Assembly: GCA_017459635.1 (NCBI GenBank)
Contig: JAFUCO010000046.1
Location: 1-62,890, forward strand
Source of the DNA: Blautia sp.
GTDB lineage: Bacteria; Bacillota; Clostridia; Lachnospirales; Lachnospiraceae
Length of the DNA: 62,890 nucleotides
Direction: 5' to 3'
Numbering within the stretch: position 1 is the first letter of the stretch; every line of letters starts with the position of its first letter. The translations under genes and the position numbers were made by a program. Of this stretch, positions 8,406 to 16,746 are shown piece after piece. The notes under the pieces were generated by a model, which saw only the letters and a program-made list of their open reading frames with translations, did no database searches and was not told the origin of the DNA.

Positions 8406-11400
8406 ATGAAATGGAAACAATTGAGAAGGAGCAGCGCATCACTCCTCCTGGCGGCTGCATTACTTGCTGTAAATACAGGGGCCTCCGGTGAGGAACTGCT
8501 TTATGATACGGCAGGAGAAGCAATCCCGGAGTATTCAGGAGCTGCTGAGGAAACGGGGCTTACGGAGGATGACCTGCTGTACGATGATCCGGCAGAAGCA
8601 CCGTATGAGGATATTCTGCCTGACAGCGGAGAATTTACAGATACATCTGAGGATGACTTTTTTGAAGAAGAGGGTACTGACGGAATCTTCAGTGAAGAGC
8701 TTGTTCCTGATGCAGATGATGGAGCGGATATCATTTCGTCCGGCACAGCAACAGCAGAGGAAGAACCTGAGTATGTGGAGTCGGCGGATATTCCTGCGTC
8801 GGCTGGCTCCGGTGACGAGGATATTCAGGACATTCCGGCTGGTGAAGAGGAGCTGCTTTTAGAAGATGAAACCGGAGAGAATGCAGAAGGTGTAAGATAT
8901 ATAAAGGGAAGGCCGCTGACAGATGAGGAAAGGGCTCAGCAGCTTGCTCCATTTGACAGTCTGCATGAGATCCCCGAGATATATATTGATCCTTCAGAGG
9001 AGGATCTTTCGTCGGAAACGCTGTTCCGGGTTGGCGCGGCAGCTTCTTATGACGCACGAAACAGCGGCCTTGTCTCGCCTGTCAAGAATCAGGGGGCATT
9101 TCAGGACTGCTGGGCCTTTTCTCTGGCATCTGATCTGGAAACATCACTCCTGATGGAAGGAAGCGGGCTGTTTGACCTTTCGGAAGAGCATCTGGCCTAT
9201 TTCTGGTGCCACAGGCAGAACGATCCGCTCGGAAATACCGCATATGATCAGAACACCATGGGCGGAGAGTACCACGATGGCGGAAATCCCCAGCTTGGTG
9301 CTTTCCATCTGAGCACATGGTCGGGAATGGCCTATGAAAGTACTTATCCTTCTGCCAAAGGACCCTTTGCTGCTTCTGCAGCTTATGATACGGCAGCCTA
9401 TGTAAAAAATGTCGCATTCTTTTCAAACAATAAAAGCAATTCGATGAGCGCAAGGGTCAACCGTATCAAGAATATGATAACCACCTACAAGTCTGCAACA
9501 TGTCTTATCTCTTTTGCGGCGACAGCGTATGCGAATCAGGGCAACTATTACAATCCTGATACAGCGGCATTCTGCAATCCGAAAGAAGGAAGTGTCAACC
9601 ATGCAGTCACTATTGTGGGGTGGGACGACAGTTATTCAAAAAACAATTTTAATGCAGTGAGCGGTGTCACGTCTGACGGAGCGTGGATAGTCAAAAACAG
9701 CTGGGGAAGCTCATGGGGAGATAATGGATATTTTTACATTTCCTATGAGGACATGTCGCTCAGCAGCGTGGTATGCACATCAGGAACAGCGAACCCGCAG
9801 TACCGGAACAATTATTTTTATGACGGGACCTGTGCCCTTGGAGCAGCTCAGATAGCTGCCGGTGAGTCGGTAGCCTGTATATTCAGAGCCAATGCCGGAA
9901 ACGGCAAAGCAGAGACTCTGGGAGAAATAGTTACAGGTGCAGGATCTGACAAAGCATCATTTTCCGCACAGGTATATCTTGGACTGAGCGATACATCTGA
10001 CCCGACAAGCGGTACAGCTGCGTGGTCAACGCCGCCACAGCTCACGCAGAATTATCTGGGAATGCAGACACACGCTGTTCCGGAGGTCGACATAGCTCCG
10101 GGGACTTACTATTCAGTGGTGCTTACAAACACTACCGGAAAAGCAATCAGCTATTATTTTGAAAAAGACATCCAGTACAGCTGGTGCAGTTTTACTGCAG
10201 GAACAGAAGCGGGACAGACCTTCAGAGGGACTGCCGGAAACTGGGCGGATCAGTCGGAGCTTAATGTTTCTCCCCGTATAAAAGCTCATACTAAAACTGA
10301 GAATTATACACCATCGATCTCAGCAGGGGCATCGGAGGTAACGCTGACTCTTGGACAGACATATAATATCCCGGTCAGTGCAACGCCTGCATCATACGGA
10401 TCTCTCGGGTATAAGATCAGCACTTCGAATAAAAGTGTGGCTTCTCTGTCCGGGAAAAAGATCACTGCCGCCGGAACCGGCAGGGCGACGATCACCGTAT
10501 GGAGCCTTAAGGCGCCAAATATCAGGAAAACAGTTACGGTCACAGTACTTCCAAAAGCACCGACAGGTCTGGCTGCATCTATGTCATCGTACAACAAAGC
10601 GAACCTGAAGTGGTCGGCAGCAGAAGGCGCGGACGGGTATATCGTTTATCGTCAGGAGAAAGGCGGGACATCCAGATACCGTGCCACCTGTGCCGGAAGT
10701 CAGAATTTAACATACACTGACACTGAGAACGCGTCAAATGATTTCTGGTTCCGTCCGGGGTATACTTACACCTACTATATAAGGGCTTACAAAACTATAA
10801 ACGGAGTCAAGTATATGGGAGCCGCTTCCGGAAGCAGGACGGTGACACCTTCATATACAAAAGAGACAGCCACTGTACGTACATTTACGGGATTATATAA
10901 TACCGTCTCCTACAATAAGATAACAGGTGCCGACGGGTATCGCATCTACCGCAGGATGAACAGCGGAAGCTGGAGCCTTATATACACAAGGACAAGCGGA
11001 ACTCCGGCCCCTTTGAAGGATTCAAAGAGCCTTGCTTTCCTGAACAAGTACCAGTACAAGGTCGTTCCGTACAGGCAGATAAACGGGGTCAAATATGATA
11101 TGCCGTATTCGTGCAGCGGAATTCTGATTACGGTTCCGAAGGTCACGGCTGTGTCAAAGATCAACAATACTTCAAATGGGCTGCAGATCATATGGAACCG
11201 TCAGATATCCTGCACCGGTTATCAGGTTTACCGGCGTGAGGGAACAACGGGGGAATTCAAGAGGATATTTACGATCAATGATCCGTCGCGCCTTTCCGTG
11301 ACAGATACTAAAGTTGTTAAGGGTAAAAAATATCAGTATTACGTTAAGGCGTTTGTTAAGCAGTTCTATCAGACCAGTGTGTTCGGCACATATAAGATCA

Positions 11401-11423
11401 GCGGTTCTGTGTTAAGGAAGTAG
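8406..11423 (+). CDS. Secreted C1 (papain-like) cysteine protease with Ig-like and FnIII domains
   Basis: A 1005-residue exported protease. An N-terminal signal peptide (MKWKQLRRSS then a hydrophobic stretch to about residue 27) is followed by a long acidic low-complexity region (about 28-180). The papain fold follows with Cys235 in QDCWAFS, His399 in NHAVTIVGWD and Asn431 in VKNSWGSSWG, so the catalytic set is complete. Next comes a lectin-like module of the type found in clostridial C1 surface proteases, a Big2-like Ig domain (about 640-720) and three FnIII-like repeats (each with a GYxVYRR or GYRIYRR strand). There is no sorting motif or membrane anchor, so it is probably released or held by its repeats. 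GGGAGG lies 6 bases before the ATG; the 72-codon upstream extension overlaps argD and is rejected. Its substrate is unknown. Confidence 0.9.
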   Translation: MKWKQLRRSSASLLLAAALLAVNTGASGEELLYDTAGEAIPEYSGAAEETGLTEDDLLYDDPAEAPYEDILPDSGEFTDTSEDDFFEEEGTDGIFSEELVPDADDGADIISSGTATAEEEPEYVESADIPASAGSGDEDIQDIPAGEEELLLEDETGENAEGVRYIKGRPLTDEERAQQLAPFDSLHEIPEIYIDPSEEDLSSETLFRVGAAASYDARNSGLVSPVKNQGAFQDCWAFSLASDLETSLLMEGSGLFDLSEEHLAYFWCHRQNDPLGNTAYDQNTMGGEYHDGGNPQLGAFHLSTWSGMAYESTYPSAKGPFAASAAYDTAAYVKNVAFFSNNKSNSMSARVNRIKNMITTYKSATCLISFAATAYANQGNYYNPDTAAFCNPKEGSVNHAVTIVGWDDSYSKNNFNAVSGVTSDGAWIVKNSWGSSWGDNGYFYISYEDMSLSSVVCTSGTANPQYRNNYFYDGTCALGAAQIAAGESVACIFRANAGNGKAETLGEIVTGAGSDKASFSAQVYLGLSDTSDPTSGTAAWSTPPQLTQNYLGMQTHAVPEVDIAPGTYYSVVLTNTTGKAISYYFEKDIQYSWCSFTAGTEAGQTFRGTAGNWADQSELNVSPRIKAHTKTENYTPSISAGASEVTLTLGQTYNIPVSATPASYGSLGYKISTSNKSVASLSGKKITAAGTGRATITVWSLKAPNIRKTVTVTVLPKAPTGLAASMSSYNKANLKWSAAEGADGYIVYRQEKGGTSRYRATCAGSQNLTYTDTENASNDFWFRPGYTYTYYIRAYKTINGVKYMGAASGSRTVTPSYTKETATVRTFTGLYNTVSYNKITGADGYRIYRRMNSGSWSLIYTRTSGTPAPLKDSKSLAFLNKYQYKVVPYRQINGVKYDMPYSCSGILITVPKVTAVSKINNTSNGLQIIWNRQISCTGYQVYRREGTTGEFKRIFTINDPSRLSVTDTKVVKGKKYQYYVKAFVKQFYQTSVFGTYKISGSVLRK

Positions 11424-11577
11424 AAGCTGCAGTCTGACAGAGAAAATGCCGCAGATAAAGACAACAGAAGTTGAGACCACAGTAAAAGGAGCGACAGAAG
11501 ATGAAGCCGCAGTAAATGAAGTCTCAATAAAAACCGGCAAATGAAACCTAAGTAAAGAAAACTTCAGCAAAGAAAAA

Positions 11578-11620
11578 CGCCTGATCTGTGTGTGAACATG
11601 GCAGATCAGGCGGTTTTTTA
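11578..11620 (+). terminator. Rho-independent terminator after the C1 protease
   Basis: CGCCTGATCTG pairs exactly with CAGATCAGGCG (11578-11588 and 11602-11612), followed by a T tract. The gap between 11424 and this stem is A-rich with weak repeats of CCGCAGTAAA and no credible gene. Confidence 0.9.
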
Positions 11621-11718
11621 TTTTGTTTCATCTTTAAGAAAAACAGAGCGGATGCATCGAAGGAGTGGGTAAAATGAACCCGTACCGCAGGCGGAGCGTC
11701 CGCTTTCTGCTGCGGGTG

Positions 11719-12162
11719 TCAGTTGATAACTACGCCCTTCTGAAGCATAACGTTTGCGTAGACGGCTTTTTCACCTGTAGCTATTATGCAGTAAGCCGTT
11801 TTGGCTTCTTCATAGAACGCAAAGCGCTCGATGTTGCCAACAGCAGAAGCGCCACGCTCATCGTATTTGGCGACGATATCGCGGTATGTATTCCAGATGA
11901 CGGGTGTTCCTACGGTGTCGCCTTTCATTACTTCCATAAGTGTGACAGGTTTTTCAACATAGGTGTCAAGCGGGATGACCTTAAGGATAGCATCCAGTAT
12001 CTCCGGAACGCCGTGACCGTCAAGACGGACTACGATTGAGTTTTTGCCCATGGATTCAACAGGGAAATTGCCGTCGGCAATGACTATACGGTCGCTGTGT
12101 CCCATTTCACAGAGCACTTTGAGCAGTTCGGGGGATAAGATTTCCGGAATTCCTTTTAACAT
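11719..12162 (-). CDS. fucU: RbsD/FucU-family sugar mutarotase
   Basis: Interconverts anomers of a reducing sugar so that the form used by the isomerase or kinase is available. At 147 residues it matches FucU (L-fucose mutarotase) better than the shorter-motif RbsD. The opening LKGIPEILSPELLKVLCEMGHSDRIV holds the catalytic His of the GHSD/GHGD motif, and a Tyr-rich end (AYCIIATGEKAVYANVMLQKG) is conserved. AAGGAG lies upstream of the start. It stands alone, convergent with the protease gene. The only deoxysugar gene in the window is rhaB, 30 kb away, so the link to fucose or rhamnose use is inferred from family only. Confidence 0.85.
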   Translation of the reverse strand: MLKGIPEILSPELLKVLCEMGHSDRIVIADGNFPVESMGKNSIVVRLDGHGVPEILDAILKVIPLDTYVEKPVTLMEVMKGDTVGTPVIWNTYRDIVAKYDERGASAVGNIERFAFYEEAKTAYCIIATGEKAVYANVMLQKGVVIN

Positions 12163-12381
12163 ACGATGATATCTCCTTTCATTTAAGCCATTAAGGCGGA
12201 CAGACCATCACCTGCAGGACCTTTGTCCGGCCATGTGCCGGTTTAAAGGGCATCTTCTTCTGTGCTTTTACGGCATCAGCGGTGACGGTGTTGTGTCTTA
12301 TGGCATTATTGTTTTATGAAAACAGTATACACCTCAAAAACAGGCCATGCAAGAGGCAGTAAAATGTTATCTGTTCACGAG

Positions 12382-12438
12382 TAAGACAGAGAACCGTCCC
12401 AATGTCATTTAGATAGTTCCATAGTTCCCCTGTCTTAT
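12382..12438. repeat. Interrupted REP-like repeat
   Basis: The left half (GTAAGACAGAGAACCGTCCC, ends 12400) and right half (CCCTGTCTTA, from 12428) of the REP-like unit are split by about 26 bp that begin AATGTCATTTAGATAG. AATGTCATTTA also occurs beside the copy at 4414. The remainder of 12163-12557 holds the comEA promoter and no gene. Confidence 0.7.
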
Positions 12439-12470
12439 TAGGAAAAATTATTTAAAAATCGTGAAAAGTA

Positions 12471-12499
12471 TTGTCAACTATGAAATAATTAGTTAAAAT
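12471..12499 (+). promoter_or_regulatory. Likely comEA promoter
   Basis: TTGTCA (12471-12476) and TAAAAT (12494-12499) are 17 bases apart. Transcription would begin near 12506. This leaves a possible TTG start at 12510 almost leaderless and supports the ATG at 12558. Confidence 0.55.
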
Positions 12500-12557
12500 A
12501 GGAAATGATTTGTATGAGAACCGGTTCTGGATTCGTAATGAAGAAAGGCCGGAGAAC

Positions 12558-13412
12558 ATGGCAGCAGATAAAAACAGAAATATAAAAGTTACCACAGAAA
12601 GAGTTCATTCCGCAGGAATATCGTTGACTGCGCTGCTTCTTGGAGCGGCCGGCCTTATGATGCTGGCTGCCGGATGCCGTGACAGGACGGTACGGTTTAT
12701 CGAACAGAACACCGAAGCCGTTTCGGATGTAGCAGCGTATGAAACAGATGATGCAGCTGGAGCATTTAATGCGGATGGCACAGATGATGCAGCTGGTACG
12801 TATAATGCAGGAGGCACAAATGATTCTGCCGGCACAGATGATGCCGATAATGAACCAGAAGCCGGAATACCGGGAAACAAAGATAAGGACGGAATGCAGG
12901 AGGATTGCGGGACAGCCGGACAGGATGATGCCTCTGAGAAGGAAGAGGAGAGCACCGGTATTTATGTAGATGTATGCGGAGCGGTCAGATGCCCGGGAGT
13001 ATATATTCTTCCCGAGGGCAGCAGAGCATACGAAGCTATCCTGCTGGCAGGCGGACTTACCGAGGACGCATTTGCAAGGGCAGTCAATCAGGCGGAAGTG
13101 CTGAGCGACGCAATGCAGCTGTACATTCCCTTTGAAGGAGAGGAGCCATATACGGGCACTGCTGTGGAGGATACGGTGCGAAGCGGTGAGGACAGTACAC
13201 CGGCTGAAACATCAGACGGACGCATAGACCTCAATACTGCCGGAATGACAGAACTGTGCAGCCTGGCAGGCATAGGAGAGTCCAAAGCATCGGCGATACT
13301 CGCTTACCGTGAAAAATACGGTCCGTTCGGCAGCATAGAGGAACTGAAGCAGGTCAATGGTATCAAAGACGGTACATTTGAAAAGATAAGGAACCAGGTC
13401 AAGGTAGATTAA
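12558..13412 (+). CDS. comEA: ComEA-type DNA receptor (SLBB and helix-hairpin-helix)
   Basis: Membrane-tethered protein that binds double-stranded DNA outside the cell and hands it to the ComEC channel during transformation. The 284-residue product has a basic N-terminus and one hydrophobic segment ending LAAGC, which may be a lipid-attachment site or just a membrane anchor. A long acidic low-complexity linker follows, with a repeated DDAAGTYNAGGT-like unit, then an SLBB domain (TGIYVDVCGAVRCPGVYILPEGSR) and two HhH motifs at the C-terminus (IDLNTAGMTELCSLAGIGESKA, then GPFGSIEELKQVNGI). An in-frame TTG at 12510 is an alternative start. comEC lies 3.3 kb away on the other strand. Confidence 0.88.
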   Translation: MAADKNRNIKVTTERVHSAGISLTALLLGAAGLMMLAAGCRDRTVRFIEQNTEAVSDVAAYETDDAAGAFNADGTDDAAGTYNAGGTNDSAGTDDADNEPEAGIPGNKDKDGMQEDCGTAGQDDASEKEEESTGIYVDVCGAVRCPGVYILPEGSRAYEAILLAGGLTEDAFARAVNQAEVLSDAMQLYIPFEGEEPYTGTAVEDTVRSGEDSTPAETSDGRIDLNTAGMTELCSLAGIGESKASAILAYREKYGPFGSIEELKQVNGIKDGTFEKIRNQVKVD

Positions 13413-13422
13413 GGAGAGTTAA

Positions 13423-14112
13423 ATGGCAAAAAAAGTTTTGGTAGTAGATGATGAAAAACTGATCGTCAAGGGCATCCGGTTCAGCCTGGAGCAGGACGGA
13501 ATGGAGGTGGACTGCGCCTATGACGGCGAGGAAGCTGTTGAAATGGCCAAGGCGGGGAAATATGACATCATCCTGCTTGACCTTATGCTTCCGAAGATGG
13601 ACGGCCTTGAGGTATGCCAGCAGATACGCGAGTTCTCCAATGTTCCGGTCGTCATGCTGACAGCAAAGGGTGATGACATGGACAAGATCCTTGGACTGGA
13701 ATATGGTGCTGATGACTATATTACAAAACCCTTTAACATACTTGAGGTTAAAGCACGTATAAAAGCGATCATGAGACGTACGGGAAATGATCATGAAGAA
13801 AAGGAAAAAGCCCGGACGCTGGAGGTCGGGGATCTCAGGATGGACTGTGAAGGCCGCAGAGTATTCATAGCGGGTAAGGAGATCAACCTGACAGCCAAGG
13901 AGTTTGACGTGCTTGAGCTTCTCGTAAACAATCCCAACAAGGTATACAGCCGCGAGAACCTGCTGAATATCGTATGGGGGTATGAGTATCCGGGCGATGT
14001 GCGTACCGTTGATGTCCACATCCGCCGGCTGCGTGAGAAGATCGAGACAAATCCAAGCGAACCAAAGTACGTACACACCAAATGGGGTGTGGGTTATTAT
14101 TTCCAGGCCTAG
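13423..14112 (+). CDS. OmpR/PhoB-family response regulator
   Basis: DNA-binding half of a two-component system. The receiver domain has the acidic pair Asp9/Asp10, the phospho-acceptor Asp53 in LLDLMLP, Thr in MLTAKG and the KPF lysine. The C-terminal winged helix shows the usual LTAKEFDVLELLVNNPNKVYSRENLL and VDVHIRRLREKIE blocks. At 229 residues it resembles WalR/MtrA-type regulators. It starts 10 bp after comEA, so the two may be co-transcribed. The kinase follows after a 245-bp gap that contains a terminator-like hairpin, which could lower kinase expression relative to the regulator. Confidence 0.93.
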   Translation: MAKKVLVVDDEKLIVKGIRFSLEQDGMEVDCAYDGEEAVEMAKAGKYDIILLDLMLPKMDGLEVCQQIREFSNVPVVMLTAKGDDMDKILGLEYGADDYITKPFNILEVKARIKAIMRRTGNDHEEKEKARTLEVGDLRMDCEGRRVFIAGKEINLTAKEFDVLELLVNNPNKVYSRENLLNIVWGYEYPGDVRTVDVHIRRLREKIETNPSEPKYVHTKWGVGYYFQA

Positions 14113-14283
14113 GGCCGTAGGAGTGTACCCGCTCTGGAGGATTGTGAAACGGTCGCTTTGAGTGTCTCAAAAGATATTGTTGAGAGACAGCATCAGCAGT
14201 TTTTCAACTGCAGCAGCCCGGAGCCGAAGGCGCGCGGCTGCTTTTGGGAGCAATCCTTCTGTGTTTCAAAGTATTAGATCAAA

Positions 14284-14345
14284 CAGGGGCTGTGAAAAAG
14301 GACCCTCCGGGAATTCAGGGGGATCTTTTTTTACAGCCCCTTTAA
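14284..14345 (+). terminator. GGGGCTGTGAAAAA-type hairpin between regulator and kinase
   Basis: AGGGGCTGTGAAAAAGGA pairs with the mirror block ending TTTTTTTACAGCCCCT, with an inner GGACCCTCC/GGGGGATC stem. It belongs to a terminator family repeated at 39984, 45149 and 52083. It sits just before the kinase ribosome binding site, so it is either a partial terminator or an attenuator. Confidence 0.6.
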
Positions 14346-14357
14346 GAGGAGTTTCTG

Positions 14358-15800
14358 ATGAAAGGGCGAAAAGGATTTCGTTTTTTTAAAAGCATGCGCT
14401 TCCGGATCCTTACGATCCTGATACTGCTTGGGATCATTCCAAGTCTTGCTGTGGGTGCGGCGGTGGTGCTCAATTATGAGAACCGTGCCATCGAAAACCG
14501 CAGTACCAACGTGAAAAAACAGTGTGAGATGCTCTGCAATCTGCTGATCCAGGAAAACTATATGAATGATCCGGGTTCGGAGATAGTGTCTACAAGGCTG
14601 GAACAGCTTGCGAATATATACAGCGGCCGGATCCTGCTTGTGGACAGGACATTCCGGATAATAAAGGATACCTATGGCACGGATGAAGGGAGGATCCTTC
14701 TGTCTTCACTGGTTACGCAGTGCTTCAAGGGCGATGCGGCAACAAGCTACAGCAGGGAGAACCAGTACATTGAGCTGGCAGTACCTGTGCGCAGCCCGGA
14801 TGTGAAACAGATGCAGGGCGTAATGCTGATATATGCCGGTACCAGTGAGATCAGGGCGACCATGCACGAGCTGGAGCAGAACAGCATCATCATCATCGGA
14901 ATTGTCATAGTCATATCGGTTATCCTGGGGCTTCTCCTTTCCAGAATGGTTGTAAGGCCTCTTTCAAGGATCACAAAATCGATCGAGGATGTGACTGACG
15001 GCCTGCAGACAGAGGCCATATCGGTTCCTGACTATACTGAAACAGTGCTTATCACCGAAGCGTTCAACAAGATGCTTTCAAGAATGAAGACCCTTGACGA
15101 ATCAAGGCAGGAATTTGTATCAAACGTGTCACATGAGCTGAAGACTCCGATGACTTCAATGAAGGTACTCGCAGATTCGCTTGTAGGACAGGAGGGGCTT
15201 CCGGAATCGCTTTATCAGGATTTCCTGGGGGACATAACTCAGGAGATAGACCGTGAAAACAAGATAATCACGGATCTTCTGTCGCTTGTAAAGATGGACA
15301 AGACGGCTTCGGGAGTAACGATCACTCATGTCAGTATAAACCGTCTGCTTGAGGATATACTGAAAAGGCTGCGTCCTATTGCGGGCCTTCGAAAGATCGA
15401 CCTTATCCTTGAAAGCTTCCGGCAGGTCGAGGCAGACGTGGATGAAGTGAAATTCACCCTGGCAATCAGCAACCTTGTTGAGAACGGAATAAAGTATAAC
15501 GTTGACGAAGGATGGGTGCGTGTCAGCCTTGACGCGGACCACAAGGACTTTTTTGTGACAATTTCCGATTCCGGCATGGGGATCCCTGAGGACCAGATAG
15601 AAAGGATATTTGAGCGTTTCTACCGTGTCGACAAGTCTCACTCCAGGGAGATAGGCGGGACCGGACTGGGCCTTTCCATAACAAGGTCGGCTATCGCGAT
15701 GCACCATGGAAACATCAAGGTTGCAAGCAAGGAAGGTGAGGGTACTATCTTTACAGTGCGTATTCCTCTTTCATATATTCCGGAGGAGGCAGGCAGATGA
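14358..15800 (+). CDS. Sensor histidine kinase
   Basis: Membrane kinase partner of the adjacent response regulator. Its 480 residues contain a first transmembrane helix (about 12-34), an extracytoplasmic sensor loop of about 135 residues, and a second helix near 175-193 (IIIIGIVIVISVILGLLLS). A HAMP linker, a dimerisation domain with the phospho-acceptor His259 in SNVSHELKTP, and an ATPase domain with N-box NLVENGIKYN, G1 DSGMGIPED and G2 GTGLGLSI follow. No PAS domain is evident, unlike WalK. Start: AGAGGAG precedes the ATG. The stop overlaps the next gene by 4 bp, so kinase and GerMN protein are translationally coupled. Confidence 0.93.
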   Translation: MKGRKGFRFFKSMRFRILTILILLGIIPSLAVGAAVVLNYENRAIENRSTNVKKQCEMLCNLLIQENYMNDPGSEIVSTRLEQLANIYSGRILLVDRTFRIIKDTYGTDEGRILLSSLVTQCFKGDAATSYSRENQYIELAVPVRSPDVKQMQGVMLIYAGTSEIRATMHELEQNSIIIIGIVIVISVILGLLLSRMVVRPLSRITKSIEDVTDGLQTEAISVPDYTETVLITEAFNKMLSRMKTLDESRQEFVSNVSHELKTPMTSMKVLADSLVGQEGLPESLYQDFLGDITQEIDRENKIITDLLSLVKMDKTASGVTITHVSINRLLEDILKRLRPIAGLRKIDLILESFRQVEADVDEVKFTLAISNLVENGIKYNVDEGWVRVSLDADHKDFFVTISDSGMGIPEDQIERIFERFYRVDKSHSREIGGTGLGLSITRSAIAMHHGNIKVASKEGEGTIFTVRIPLSYIPEEAGR

Positions 15801-16729
15801 ACGTAAAAAAAGCTTTAAGAGTATTTGCGGCGCTTTTCATCTGCATCACTGCGGTATTCATTGCAGTTTATGCTTCGGATGAAGAGGACGAGGAAAAAAA
15901 GTATTCGCTGTTTTATATGAACGGAAGCGAAACAAAGCTTGGGGAGGATGAGTTTAAGCCTGAAAAGGGTTCATTGAATTATATTCTGCAGACTATCATA
16001 GACACCTACAATACAGGGCACAGGAACGGTATAGCCAGGTATCTTCCGAACAATCTGAACATTGACTCATGGAGTATGGAGGACGGAACCCTGACGCTCA
16101 ATCTGTCGGAGGAGTACTTTGAACTCAGTACCCCGCAGACGGTACTGCTCCGTGCAGCCTTTGCCAGGACCTTTACCCAGTTTTCGGAAGTGCTCTTCGT
16201 CTTATGCAAGGTGGATGGTGAAGAGATCAAGGATGAAAATGGAAATCCGGTTGGAAGGATGAGTTCGGACACTTTCGTGGAAGTAAATTCGAGCGACCGT
16301 GATTCTTACCGGTATGATTCATTCACACTTTATTTTACTGATCAGGACGGTAAACGGCTGATACCTGAGATTCGCAGAGTATATTACAGAAGGAGTCTTC
16401 CGAAGGCAAGGGTGGCGCTGGAACAGCTGGCTAACGGCCCTATGGAGAAAGGAAACTATCCTACCATATCTTCAGATGTAACGCTTGAGAGCATTGTGAT
16501 CTCCGACGGCATCTGCTATGCTGATTTTGACAGAAGCTTTCTGGATGAACCTGTGGCAGGAGTATCTCCGGAGATAACCGTATGGTCGGTCGCCCATACG
16601 ATCATTGCCAACACTGAGGCTGAGAAAGCCGAGATCATGGTGGACGGCATGAGTGACGAGACAATGGGTGAGCTTGACCTTTATCAGTTTTTTGGATGGA
16701 ATGATCAGCTGTCTGCAATGCCTGAATGA
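15797..16729 (+). CDS. Membrane-anchored GerMN-domain protein
   Basis: A 310-residue protein with an N-terminal membrane segment (ALRVFAALFICITAVFIAVYAS) and two GerMN-type modules outside the cell. The first contains ARYLPNNLNIDSWSMEDGTLTLNLSEEY, the second KARVALEQLANGPMEKGNYPTI followed by CYADFDRSFLDE. GerMN domains occur in spore germination protein GerM and in LpqB. The ATGA overlap with the kinase gene ties it to signalling: the regulator-kinase-GerMN order recalls actinobacterial mtrA-mtrB-lpqB, where LpqB modulates the kinase. No lipobox cysteine is seen. A role in sensing or cell-envelope control is inferred from context. It is convergent with comEC, 17 bp apart. Confidence 0.85.
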   Translation: MNVKKALRVFAALFICITAVFIAVYASDEEDEEKKYSLFYMNGSETKLGEDEFKPEKGSLNYILQTIIDTYNTGHRNGIARYLPNNLNIDSWSMEDGTLTLNLSEEYFELSTPQTVLLRAAFARTFTQFSEVLFVLCKVDGEEIKDENGNPVGRMSSDTFVEVNSSDRDSYRYDSFTLYFTDQDGKRLIPEIRRVYYRRSLPKARVALEQLANGPMEKGNYPTISSDVTLESIVISDGICYADFDRSFLDEPVAGVSPEITVWSVAHTIIANTEAEKAEIMVDGMSDETMGELDLYQFFGWNDQLSAMPE

Positions 16730-16746
16730 TTTCTGCATCGGTGCGT

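Noticed and set aside
11447-11545. Short plus-strand ORF of 32 codons after the C1 protease
   Set aside because: There is no ribosome binding site and the composition follows an A-rich degenerate repeat.
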